A stretch of 64,000 bases of DNA from Aquaticitalea lipolytica (lineage in GTDB: Bacteria > Bacteroidota > Bacteroidia > Flavobacteriales > Flavobacteriaceae). The translations under genes and the position numbers were made by a program. The stretch spans positions 998,641 through 1,062,640 of the forward strand of contig NZ_BMIC01000001.1 in NCBI RefSeq assembly GCF_014641635.1, given 5' to 3'. Under the pieces are notes generated by a model. That model saw only the letters and a program-made list of their open reading frames with translations. It made no database searches and was not told the DNA's origin. Positions 28,701 through 36,550 of the stretch are shown here, one piece after another (positions within the stretch are counted from its first letter, which is position 1; each line of letters begins with the position of its first letter).

Positions 28701-29492
28701 TCTAACTTGAGTTAGCAATGACGCAAAAATTGGCACAGGAATTTTACTCTGTGTTGGGAACAAATGTTTTTCGGCAGCAAAATAACCTCCATGAACTCCA
28801 TTGGTGAACATTGGATGATGCATTGCAAATACTACTGTTTTATTTTGCGCTTTTTTAAGTTCGCCTTCTATTTCTTCAAATAAGCGTTCTCTTGTTTTTA
28901 TTTCACAATCATCATTTATTGTTGGGTTATGATTCCAGTTTTCTAAATACCATTGTGTATCAATTATTATAAGCTGAATTGTTTCACTTACATCTATACT
29001 TTCAAGTGGACAACCATTTTCTGGTAAAAAAGTGTTTTTTCCTAACGCATCTTCAATATATTTTTCTTCACGTTTTAAGCCTTTTAGTCCGTTTGAATAC
29101 CAATCGTGATTTCCAGGAATAAATATCGTTTTCCCTTTAAACTCTTTAACCGATTTTATTTGGGCATTCAAACCATTTTCAGCACTTTCTCTTCCTTTCT
29201 CATCTTTATCTGGCAATCCTGCTGGATAAATATTATCTCCAAGAAAAATGGTATAGTCTCCATTAGTTTTTTTATCTGAAATATAATCTTGAAATGCTTT
29301 TAAACCATCTGAAAGTCCATTTTGAGGAGATAATCCTGCATCACCAACTAAATAAAAAGTTTTATCTATTTCTTTATTTGGAAATTGATTTTGTTTTACC
29401 TCATCATTAACATACTGAGCGTCATAAGTCGCACATGCATTAAATATTAAAGCAATTAAAAAAAGTATAATTAATTTATATTGAAACTTCAT
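25785..29492 (-). CDS. Lipoprotein metallophosphoesterase fused to an Omp85/BamA-like outer-membrane barrel
   Basis: 1235 residues. A lipobox (LIALIFNAC) starts the protein. Residues about 45-370 are a calcineurin-like phosphoesterase with all metal motifs: GDAG, GDNIYP, GNHDW, MHHPMF and GHEHTL. A long middle part (about 370-890) contains DxD-rich and RWAQFN-type segments of unknown role. The last 340 residues alternate aromatic beta strands and carry GGNNGLRGF; LRGF at about 1139-1142 is the loop-6 motif of Omp85 barrels. The protein ends in phenylalanine as barrels do. The family probably acts at the outer membrane on a phosphate ester. The substrate is unknown. Confidence 0.85.
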   Translation of the reverse strand: MKFQYKLIILFLIALIFNACATYDAQYVNDEVKQNQFPNKEIDKTFYLVGDAGLSPQNGLSDGLKAFQDYISDKKTNGDYTIFLGDNIYPAGLPDKDEKGRESAENGLNAQIKSVKEFKGKTIFIPGNHDWYSNGLKGLKREEKYIEDALGKNTFLPENGCPLESIDVSETIQLIIIDTQWYLENWNHNPTINDDCEIKTRERLFEEIEGELKKAQNKTVVFAMHHPMFTNGVHGGYFAAEKHLFPTQSKIPVPIFASLLTQVRTQGGVSIQDRYNERYHKLMSRLETITLDADNVVFVSGHEHTLQYIENESIKQIVSGSGSKESAVSLGENGQFSYGKQGFAELTIFKDGSSWVKIHGVENGKAKVLFQKEIFQPRTIFDASKFPKSFPQEIEVSIYTKEETDKTGFFESVWGDHYRDVYSTKIKTKVTTLDTLYGGLEVVRKGGGHQTRSLRLKTKDGRELNMRALRKSATQYLQAVLFKDTYIQDEFEKTAIESLILDFYTAAHPYAFSVVPDLSNAAEIYHTNPKLFFIPKHESLGEYNEEYGDELYMIEERPEDNYTDERNFGYADDIESTHDIIEKVREDEKYKIDENAFVRARLFDMLIGDWDRHQDQWRWAQFNMENGDKYYRPIPRDRDQVFSNFDGALLDVMKIISGSTKQLQVYDEELKDIEWMNSAGIKLDRVLIQKADKEKWIEQAKFLQEHITDEVIDLAFSKVPVEVQDETLEDIKKKLKGRRGNLQDIATRYYNYLNELVILTGTDKDDYIEVTRVGDKETHIKISRIIGGEKGEILVDKTFNRDITKEIWIYGLDDKDVFEVSGKANNLIFTRLIGGQENDTYIIKNGRRIKVYDHKSKKNTIQENKGAQIKFTDVYNLNLFDFNKNIVKTSTITPSIGYNPDDGFQLGVSFMKTVKGFQRNPFSQQHRFKGGYFFATNGFALNYDGEFANIFQDWNLHVAGTFTSENFTNNFFGYGNETVNNDEELDLDYNRVKTGIYAVKIGIIKKGSFGSDYGFRTIFEGIEIEETEDRFISEFAPEINTDFYKRRFFGGLEAEYNYKSFDNAINPSRGMTFMLNVGGKTEFKDTKNTYGFINSDLGFYNALSKDRKLVLKTDLRTQIRIGDELVFYQASNIGGNNGLRGFRTERFTGKNSLVGSADVRYSFPSFKTNILPLQIGIFGGADVGRVWLKNEDSEKWHNDYGGGFWVTAAESLSGTFNFFNSTEGLRFSFGFGLNF

Positions 29493-29526
29493 TTTGGAAT
29501 TTTAGTTTTTATAAAGATAAGTATTG

Positions 29527-31089
29527 TTAAGAACTACAAGACAACATAGAGCAACCAACTTTATGTCTTGCCCATTCTGGACGTTTTGCAAACCATTTTT
29601 GCTGTTCTGGTTGTTCTGCATAAGGGTTTTTAAGCAGGTTAAACAATTCGTCAATTAACTCGTAATTTCCTTTATCTGCTTCATCAATTGCTAACTGAGC
29701 CATATAATTTCGCAATACATATTTAGGATTTACTGCATTCATTTTTTCTTTTCTTTCGGAATTAGAAAGAGATTCTTCTTGTAATCTTGTAGCGTATCTG
29801 CCAAACCATTCATTCCATTTTTGTCTGATACTATCAGAAATTTCGGTTGGCACATAAAAAGCATCGCTTACAATACTTAATCCTTCTAGAGAATTATCTT
29901 TATCAAAGTCACTCAGAGTTCTAAAAAAAATAGTCATATCTGCCTCAGTGAAAAGCAAATTATCTTCAAGATCTTGAATCATTAATTTATCAGCCTCATG
30001 TTCTTTTTCTAAACCAAGCTTAGAACGCATCATATTTAAAGATTTTATATCAAAATCTGTTTTATACTGATTCAAAATTGTTTCAAATGGTTCAACTTCT
30101 TCAACCAAAGGATACAACGCATTAGCTAGCTGATATAAATTCCAAAGTCCAATATTTGGTTGGTTTCCATATCTGTATCGTTTATGCTCACTATCTGTGG
30201 TATTTGGTGTCCATCCAAAATCGAATCCTTCTAACCATCCATAAGGTCCATAATCTATAGTTAGTCCTAAAATAGACATATTATCAGTGTTCATTACTCC
30301 ATGCACAAAACCAACGCGTTGCCATTCAATTATCATATTTAGAGTGCGTTGCGTAACTTCATTAAAAAATGCTAAATATGTTTCTTTTGAAGGGTTACCT
30401 AAATGAGCAAAATGGTGTTTTATTGTAAAATCTACAAGTGTTTTTAAAGTCTCATGGTCTTGTCTTGCAGCAAATATTTCGTAGTTTCCAAATCGTAAAA
30501 AAGATGGTGAAACTCTACACACAATTGCTCCTTTTTCATAATCTGGATTACCATTATACATAACATCGCGAAGCACCTCATCTCCTGTTATAGATAATGA
30601 TAAAGCTCTTGTTGTTGGTACACCTAAATGATGCATAGCTTCGCTACACAAATACTCTCTTATTGAAGAGCGTAATACTGCTAAACCATCTGCAGTTCGA
30701 GAATATGGAGTTTCTCCAGCTCCTTTTAACTGTAATACCCAGCTTTTATTATTATGTTCAACTTCGGCTAAATTTATTGCTCTGCCATCACCTAATTGTC
30801 CTGCCCAATTACCAAATTGATGTCCTGCATAACACATAGCATAAGGTTTTGTATTTGGTAAAACCTTATTGCCAGTAAAAACATTTAAAAATACCTCAGA
30901 CTTTGAATCTTCTTCAGTTAAACCTAAATTTTTCAACATATCTGGTGATACATGCAACAACTTAGGTTTTGACGTTTTTTTAGGTGTTACATAAGAAAAG
31001 CATGCGCTTTTAACTTGCCTTCTGGTATTTTCCAAAACTGGATCTGCTGGCAATTCTTTATTAAATATGTCTTTAATCTGAAGTTTCAT
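29527..31089 (-). CDS. selO: SelO (YdiU) family protein adenylyltransferase
   Basis: 520 residues. It has the family segments KGAGETPYSRTADGLAVLRS and FVHGVMNTDNMSILGLTIDY, which hold the nucleotide and metal residues of this pseudokinase fold. It ends CSMLSCSS; the penultimate Cys-Ser-Ser replaces the Sec-Ser-Ser of selenoprotein O. SelO transfers AMP from ATP to hydroxyl residues of target proteins, including redox proteins. It starts at the last base of msrA's frame (1-base overlap), in one operon with both methionine sulfoxide reductases, which fits a redox-stress role. Confidence 0.92.
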   Translation of the reverse strand: MKLQIKDIFNKELPADPVLENTRRQVKSACFSYVTPKKTSKPKLLHVSPDMLKNLGLTEEDSKSEVFLNVFTGNKVLPNTKPYAMCYAGHQFGNWAGQLGDGRAINLAEVEHNNKSWVLQLKGAGETPYSRTADGLAVLRSSIREYLCSEAMHHLGVPTTRALSLSITGDEVLRDVMYNGNPDYEKGAIVCRVSPSFLRFGNYEIFAARQDHETLKTLVDFTIKHHFAHLGNPSKETYLAFFNEVTQRTLNMIIEWQRVGFVHGVMNTDNMSILGLTIDYGPYGWLEGFDFGWTPNTTDSEHKRYRYGNQPNIGLWNLYQLANALYPLVEEVEPFETILNQYKTDFDIKSLNMMRSKLGLEKEHEADKLMIQDLEDNLLFTEADMTIFFRTLSDFDKDNSLEGLSIVSDAFYVPTEISDSIRQKWNEWFGRYATRLQEESLSNSERKEKMNAVNPKYVLRNYMAQLAIDEADKGNYELIDELFNLLKNPYAEQPEQQKWFAKRPEWARHKVGCSMLSCSS

Positions 31090-31628
31090 TATTTTAGCTT
31101 ATCTGCATGCATTTGTCTCAATTTAGTCAACTTTGGTGTAATGACAAAACTGCAATATCCTTGCGACTTATTATTCTCATAATAGTCTTGGTGATAATCT
31201 TCAGCTTCATAAAATATTTTTAATGGGCTAATCTCTGTTACTATTGAATTATCAAAGTATTTTGAAAGGTTTTCAATAACTGTTTCTGCCATTTCTTTTT
31301 GTGTATCATTATGATAATAAATTACAGAACGATATTGTGTACCAACATCTCCACCTTGACGATTAAGTGTTGTTGGGTCGTGGCTTGTCATAAAAACAGT
31401 AAGCAAATCTTTGTATGAAATACTATTAGCATCAAAAGTAACCTGAACAACTTCTGCATGACCAGTTAAGCCAGAGCATATTTCTCTATAAGTTGGTTTT
31501 CCTGGTGCTTTCCCTCCTGAATAGCCAGACACAACTTTTTCTACGCCTTTTACAGCTTGAAAAACTGCTTCTGTACACCAAAAACAGCCACCTCCAACAG
31601 TCATAAGTTCTATCTTTTTATTTCCCAT
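31089..31628 (-). CDS. msrA: Peptide methionine (S)-S-oxide reductase
   Basis: 179 residues with the catalytic motif [10 protein letters not shown] (C15 nucleophile, C18) and the family segments [19 protein letters not shown] and [10 protein letters not shown]. It reduces the S-epimer of methionine sulfoxide in proteins. It shares a base with msrB upstream and selO downstream, so the three form a coupled operon. No signal peptide, so cytosolic. Confidence 0.95.
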   Translation of the reverse strand: MGNKKIELMTVGGGCFWCTEAVFQAVKGVEKVVSGYSGGKAPGKPTYREICSGLTGHAEVVQVTFDANSISYKDLLTVFMTSHDPTTLNRQGGDVGTQYRSVIYYHNDTQKEMAETVIENLSKYFDNSIVTEISPLKIFYEAEDYHQDYYENNKSQGYCSFVITPKLTKLRQMHADKLK

Positions 31629-32086
31629 TATTTGGTTTCCTCAGTTTTATTAATAACCATTGACTCTGAATTAATACAATAACGCAATCCACTTGGTTCT
31701 GGTCCATCAGGAAATACATGACCTAAATGAGCATCGCACGTATTGCACATTACCTCTACTCTAACCATTCCAAAACTTGAATCTTTTTCATATTTGATAG
31801 CATTTGTTTTAATAGGCTGTGTAAAACTTGGCCATCCTGATTTTGATTCGTATTTAATTGTAGAATCGAACAAAGGTGTATTGCAACATACACAATTGTA
31901 TTTGCCTGTATCGTACACACTGCATAATGCACCTGTTCCTGGTGCTTCAGTTCCTTTTTTGCGCGTTATCCTATATTGTTCAGAGGTTAGAAGTTGTTTC
32001 CACTCGCTTTCTGTTTTTTCAACTCGTTTATCTGGTTGAGGATTTCCATTTACTGCATAAGCAATAATATCTTTCCATGTAAGCAT
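31628..32086 (-). CDS. msrB: Peptide methionine (R)-S-oxide reductase
   Basis: 152 residues. Two zinc CxxC pairs are seen (C65/C68 and C114/C117). The catalytic cysteine is C137 in GLRYCINS, and [16 protein letters not shown] is the family signature. C55 may be the recycling cysteine. It reduces the R-epimer of methionine sulfoxide. It is the first gene of the msrB-msrA-selO operon and is transcribed away from the HD/Pycsar gene; the 163-base gap between them holds an inverted repeat. Confidence 0.95.
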   Translation of the reverse strand: MLTWKDIIAYAVNGNPQPDKRVEKTESEWKQLLTSEQYRITRKKGTEAPGTGALCSVYDTGKYNCVCCNTPLFDSTIKYESKSGWPSFTQPIKTNAIKYEKDSSFGMVRVEVMCNTCDAHLGHVFPDGPEPSGLRYCINSESMVINKTEETK

Positions 32087-32123
32087 ATAATGTCCTTTCG
32101 TTATTAATTAATATTTTTTGATG

Positions 32124-32159
32124 CTTAATATTACGGTTTAAAATAGTCGTAATGTTAAG
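32124..32159. promoter_or_regulatory. Inverted repeat in the msrB / HD-Pycsar divergent promoter region
   Basis: CTTAATATTACG (32124-32135) and CGTAATGTTAAG (32148-32159) form a 12-base inverted repeat with one mismatch and a 12-base spacer. It has no T tract, and it lies between two divergent genes, so it looks more like an operator than a terminator. No regulator is known. Confidence 0.35.
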
Positions 32160-32249
32160 TATTTCATTACAATGGCGACTATTTAGCTTATCAGATATAT
32201 TCTGATATTTTTTTAGTAATTTGTAATTCTATAAACTCAATATTTTTAT

Positions 32250-33515
32250 ATGCCTAAATTAATTGAAAAAGCTGAGAAATTTGTCTTTGATTTATTTAAA
32301 GACCATCTTGATCAGACATTTTTATATCACAACTTTACACATACCGAACGTGTATTACGTAGCTTGAGAGAAATTATTGATAACACTAAAGTTAGTAAGT
32401 CTGATGCTGAAGTTTTAGAACTTGCTGCCTTGTTTCATGATACTGGTTATACAAAAACGAGAGAAGGTCATGAAGAGGAAAGTGTAAAAATTGCTACAGC
32501 TTATATGAAAGATAATGACGTGGATGATAAAACAATTGAAGCTGTAAGCAAATGTATTATGGCTACAAAGTTTAAAGATTCGCCAGATACTGATTTAGGT
32601 AAAATAATAAGAGATGCTGACTCGTCTCATTTTGGAAAAAAATACTTTAATGAAGCGAGTGAATTTTTAAGAAAGGAATTAGAAATACAAGGCATTAAAA
32701 ACTATTCACCAAGAGAATGGTTAGACGAAAACATTAATGTGCTTTCTAAAAAGCATGAATTTTATACCGATTATGCGTTAAAAAACTGGCAACCTAGAAA
32801 AGAGAAAAACCTATCTAAACTCATAAAAACCAAAAAGAAGCAGAAACTAAAATTAAAAACCGAAGAAATAAAAGCCAAATACAAGGCGCAATATAAAGAT
32901 GAAAGCCCTGAGCGTGGCATACAAACGTTTTATAGAACAGCTTTAAGAAATCATATAAAATTAAGTGATATTGCAGATACAAAAGCCAACATTTTACTTT
33001 CTGTAAATGCCATTATTATTTCGCTTGTGCTATCTACTCTAATTTCAAAATTAGACAATCCATCAAATGAGTATTTAATAATTCCTACTGTAATTTTCAC
33101 CTTATCGAGTGTTATCTCTATGGTGTTATCTATTATTGCTACACGACCAAATATAACAAGTGGCCAATTCACAAAAGAAGATGTTAAACAACGTAAAGTA
33201 AACCTTACCTTTTTTGGGAATTTTCATAAAATGGAATTACATGAATTTCAATGGGCAATTGATGAGTTGTTAAAAGACAAAAATTATGTTTATAGCTCGC
33301 TTACTAAAGACCTCTATTTTTTAGGAAAGGTATTAGACAGAAAGTACAGAATTTTGAGAGTTACTTACACTATATTTATGATAGGAATGATAGTATCTGT
33401 AATTTCTTTTGCAGTATCTTTTAAAATGCATCCAACTGCTAAAATAGAAGATGTATTACCTACAGATAGTCCTTCTGGTTGGGTTATACCTTTGGAGGAC
33501 AACTACTTTGTTTAA
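32250..33515 (+). CDS. HD-domain phosphohydrolase fused to a Pycsar-type membrane effector (DUF5706)
   Basis: 421 residues. Residues 20-180 are an HD domain with the metal set H31, H63-D64 and D122 (YHNFTHTERV, ALFHDTGY, IIRDADSS). A basic linker follows (185-215). Residues about 224-391 match the Pycsar effector membrane domain: YRTALRNHIKLSDIADTKAN, then hydrophobic helices at about 247-265, 276-298 and 372-391. In Pycsar phage defence, this domain responds to cyclic UMP or CMP and harms the membrane. No cyclase gene is adjacent, so here the HD domain may make, break or sense a nucleotide. Inner membrane protein; role in defence or signalling inferred. Confidence 0.82.
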   Translation: MPKLIEKAEKFVFDLFKDHLDQTFLYHNFTHTERVLRSLREIIDNTKVSKSDAEVLELAALFHDTGYTKTREGHEEESVKIATAYMKDNDVDDKTIEAVSKCIMATKFKDSPDTDLGKIIRDADSSHFGKKYFNEASEFLRKELEIQGIKNYSPREWLDENINVLSKKHEFYTDYALKNWQPRKEKNLSKLIKTKKKQKLKLKTEEIKAKYKAQYKDESPERGIQTFYRTALRNHIKLSDIADTKANILLSVNAIIISLVLSTLISKLDNPSNEYLIIPTVIFTLSSVISMVLSIIATRPNITSGQFTKEDVKQRKVNLTFFGNFHKMELHEFQWAIDELLKDKNYVYSSLTKDLYFLGKVLDRKYRILRVTYTIFMIGMIVSVISFAVSFKMHPTAKIEDVLPTDSPSGWVIPLEDNYFV

Positions 33516-35893
33516 GACTTAATTTCTTTAATTAAATCGTTATAAGTGTAGAATTTTTTATCGTTAGCATCTTTATTATATAACAAGCTCACACGAATTG
33601 CTTTAAGACCTGTTACACCTTGCAAATCTTGAAGTTCTAATAGCTCAATATCATCATCAAGCATTAATTTAGATTGTAGAAAACTGACATATCGTAAGTA
33701 TTCTGTTTCGTCTTCTTTTTGTGAATAGATGATAGTTATTTTTCCTTTTTGAGTAATGCGCTCATCTGTACCTTTTATAACAGCTTTATCTACTCGTTTT
33801 TTAACCACTTCATATCTGGCATTATAAGTTCCATCAACATCAAACTGTTTTTCATCCATTCTAAATCTAATTGATAAAGGCTGGTTAAACACTAAAATCA
33901 TTGATGCAACATCTAAAGATAATGGGTATTCGTTTTGTTTGTTATAAAACTCTCTTTCCATTTCGCACATGACTTGCAATTGCCAGAGCCTTAGATTATA
34001 AAGATAAATGATATTAAAGCTCTCTTCTTTAGTAATAGATTCACCTATATACATATTATGCTCTACACCATCAGTTTTAAAACGCTCAAAAAAATGAGGA
34101 TACATTTGTTGTGCTTCAATTTGCTTTTTGTCTAATAGCCCAGACATTCTTTTATTTATCAGCGCAATTGTATCGTCATAGTTTTTTCTGTAATAATATA
34201 TAACTCCTAAATCATCATCTATTTTGCTAAAATAATCTTCAATATCTTCATTAACAGATTTGTTTTTCTTTTGCAGAAATCTAAATAATGGTTCAATTTC
34301 ACCCTTAAAAAAACCTGATATTTGATGTTCGCTATCTACCTTAAAATCGACTTTTATTTCTTTAGAATATGACTCAATTTGGTATTTTATCTGTTCATAA
34401 ATTGGTAGTTGATCTTTTTTAGGAAGCTTGTCAAAAATCTTTTCGGCAAGTGATAACTGCATGGCTAAATCTTTTTGAGTAGCATGATTTCTGGCTTCTG
34501 ATGAACCTTTAACATCAATTTGTCCAAATAATGGATATACTTTTTTAAAGCTTATTCTACTAAAAGATGCATTAGAACCTAGATGTTGTTTGTCTATAAG
34601 AAATTTTTTGGCTGCTTTTCTAAATTTCCATGCTACGCTTGAGTGAATTGATGTACACTCTTGTTGTATTATGGCTTCAATAAGGTTTTCTTCTTCATTT
34701 TTAGATCGCTTTACAGACGCAACAATATATGGCATTACATCTACTAGCTTATTAGCATTTATACTATTGAGTAGTTTTGGCTTGTCTGAAACTAGCTCTA
34801 AAACTCCCATCAGCTCATTATTGTCTGCTATTGGAGCCAAAATAACACTCTTAATTCCTTGCTCTTTAAACGTTTTGATTTGAGGCGCTTTACCTTCGGA
34901 TTTCTTATACATCTTATCTACATCAGATATAGAATATGATTTATGATATGTAAGAAGTCGTTTATACGAGCTATGACATAACGCTTTTTCACAATCAAAA
35001 TGCTCATTGTCATTTAATAAAAAACTCGTTATCCCTTCACCATAAACTCGTTCAAAAGTATTGTCTTCCTTATTATAAATTGAAAAACCAACTTTTAACT
35101 CTTTAATATTTAAAAGCGAACGAAATATTTCATGAAAATTATCCATGAAGTTTTTGTCTTTTCGTTTTCCTTCAGAAATTAAAGTCGATTTTATATTAGA
35201 AATAGATTGATCGTCAGTTACATCAAACATATTTGAAATAACAAAGCCTTTAAATGTGTAACTGTTTGGTGGAAATTTCTCTTTCCAAAGTTTCAGATTA
35301 TCAAAATTATCTAACAACAATTCATAATCTTCTTTGGTTATTTTTGGAGCATTCTTATTCGGAATTAATTCACAAAAATCTGCATTATATAAAATTTTAT
35401 AATACCTCATTATACCATTTGCATCTGGTATTTCATAAAAAAATGGTCGTTTAAAATTTAAATCATATCCATAACAAAAGTTAAGAATAATTGTACAAGC
35501 CATGATATAAGTATCATCTTCTATCATGTTTTTAATTTGAAGATTAAAATCTTTTCCTGCTGTTTTTATAATATTTTTAAACCTTTCGGAAGAGTTAAAA
35601 ATAAGATCATGAAATGGTACAGAGGCAGTTTTTATTTCATTTTTTGTTAAAATTTCACTGAAAGAATCCTGAAGAATTAATTTAATCTCTTTCTCGTATT
35701 TTGAAAAAAACGATACATCACTAAATCCAGATCTTAATATTGGATGAGGCCTTTGTTTTATTAAAACCCTTCTTGCTTTAGCCGAAATAAATTCGTCATC
35801 ACTTTTTTCCAGATTTTCATAATAATCTAGAAGCTTATTAAAGCTAACTTTAATTGTAAAAGGAGATTCTATGTTATCGTTTAAATCTTTCAT
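33512..35893 (-). CDS. Large cytosolic GAF-domain protein, unknown function
   Basis: 793 residues, no signal or membrane helix. A GAF-like domain lies at about 245-410 (LKVGFSIYNKEDNTFERV, then IKSVILAPIADNNELMGVLE). The first 230 and last 390 residues are mostly helical and unrecognised. There is no GGDEF, kinase or HTH output domain, so it is probably a sensor or scaffold. Its stop overlaps the stop of the HD/Pycsar gene by 4 bases in convergent orientation. Upstream is a 157-base gap shared with the divergent 36051 gene, in which I see no clear site. Confidence 0.6.
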   Translation of the reverse strand: MKDLNDNIESPFTIKVSFNKLLDYYENLEKSDDEFISAKARRVLIKQRPHPILRSGFSDVSFFSKYEKEIKLILQDSFSEILTKNEIKTASVPFHDLIFNSSERFKNIIKTAGKDFNLQIKNMIEDDTYIMACTIILNFCYGYDLNFKRPFFYEIPDANGIMRYYKILYNADFCELIPNKNAPKITKEDYELLLDNFDNLKLWKEKFPPNSYTFKGFVISNMFDVTDDQSISNIKSTLISEGKRKDKNFMDNFHEIFRSLLNIKELKVGFSIYNKEDNTFERVYGEGITSFLLNDNEHFDCEKALCHSSYKRLLTYHKSYSISDVDKMYKKSEGKAPQIKTFKEQGIKSVILAPIADNNELMGVLELVSDKPKLLNSINANKLVDVMPYIVASVKRSKNEEENLIEAIIQQECTSIHSSVAWKFRKAAKKFLIDKQHLGSNASFSRISFKKVYPLFGQIDVKGSSEARNHATQKDLAMQLSLAEKIFDKLPKKDQLPIYEQIKYQIESYSKEIKVDFKVDSEHQISGFFKGEIEPLFRFLQKKNKSVNEDIEDYFSKIDDDLGVIYYYRKNYDDTIALINKRMSGLLDKKQIEAQQMYPHFFERFKTDGVEHNMYIGESITKEESFNIIYLYNLRLWQLQVMCEMEREFYNKQNEYPLSLDVASMILVFNQPLSIRFRMDEKQFDVDGTYNARYEVVKKRVDKAVIKGTDERITQKGKITIIYSQKEDETEYLRYVSFLQSKLMLDDDIELLELQDLQGVTGLKAIRVSLLYNKDANDKKFYTYNDLIKEIKS

Positions 35894-36050
35894 GTTATTA
35901 TATTAATACAAAACTACAAAATAATGGATTAGTCGTGAAGATATTAACCAAATAACAAATTGCATTGTTTACAATTTTTAAGCTAAATAATTACGAATAT
36001 GATAATTTTCAATATATTTATTAAACTAATAACTAACTAATACAATAATT

Positions 36051-36476
36051 ATGTTTTCAAAAACAAATTTAATTTCAACTTTAGCCGCAACTATTTGGGG
36101 CTATTTTGGTGGCTATTTACTTTGGGGAATTATAGGAGATTCCTTAATGGCTGATTATTCTGGATCTGCAACTGGAGTTATGAAAGTTGCTGTAGACCAT
36201 GTACACCTATTACTGGGTTGTTTAATTCTTGCTTTTGCTTTTTCTACTATTTACTCTAAGTGGGCAAGAGGAGCTCATTCAGTTTCTCAAGGAGTACAAT
36301 TTGGTATTTGGATGGCCATTTTAATTGGTCTTGGTGAAGGGCTAATAGATTTTGGCACTTCCAATTTACTTAATATTACTGGTACATTTTTAAACACTGT
36401 AATATATCTTGTTCATTTTGTAATTATGGGAGCTATTGTAAGTGTTGTTTATAATAAACTGTCTACTAAAGAATAA
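36051..36476 (+). CDS. Small four-helix membrane protein, unknown function
   Basis: 141 residues with hydrophobic helices at about 10-28, 50-68, 85-102 and 113-134. There is a conserved-looking histidine cluster in VDHVHLLLG, and glycine-rich helix ends. No family function is recognised. It stands alone between a 157-base upstream gap and a strong terminator. Confidence 0.6.
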   Translation: MFSKTNLISTLAATIWGYFGGYLLWGIIGDSLMADYSGSATGVMKVAVDHVHLLLGCLILAFAFSTIYSKWARGAHSVSQGVQFGIWMAILIGLGEGLIDFGTSNLLNITGTFLNTVIYLVHFVIMGAIVSVVYNKLSTKE

Positions 36477-36494
36477 TATTTATCTTATAAACTT

Positions 36495-36525
36495 AAAAAG
36501 CTTCAACATTATGTTGAAGCTTTTT
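36495..36525. terminator. Bidirectional Rho-independent terminator
   Basis: A perfect 15-base inverted repeat (AAAAAGCTTCAACAT / ATGTTGAAGCTTTTT) with a one-base loop lies between the convergent membrane protein gene and the last gene of the alpha-glucan operon. It can serve both. Confidence 0.9.
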
Positions 36526-36550
36526 GCATTAATTAAATAGTTAGTTATAG

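Noticed and set aside
31743-32039. Plus-strand open frames opposite msrB
   Set aside because: msrB has all catalytic and zinc residues on the other strand; the opposite frames have no recognisable features.
32189-32207. Operator at TATCAGATATATTCTGATA
   Set aside because: A 6-base inverted repeat in AT-rich DNA is likely by chance; the stronger 12-base repeat at 32124-32159 was listed instead.
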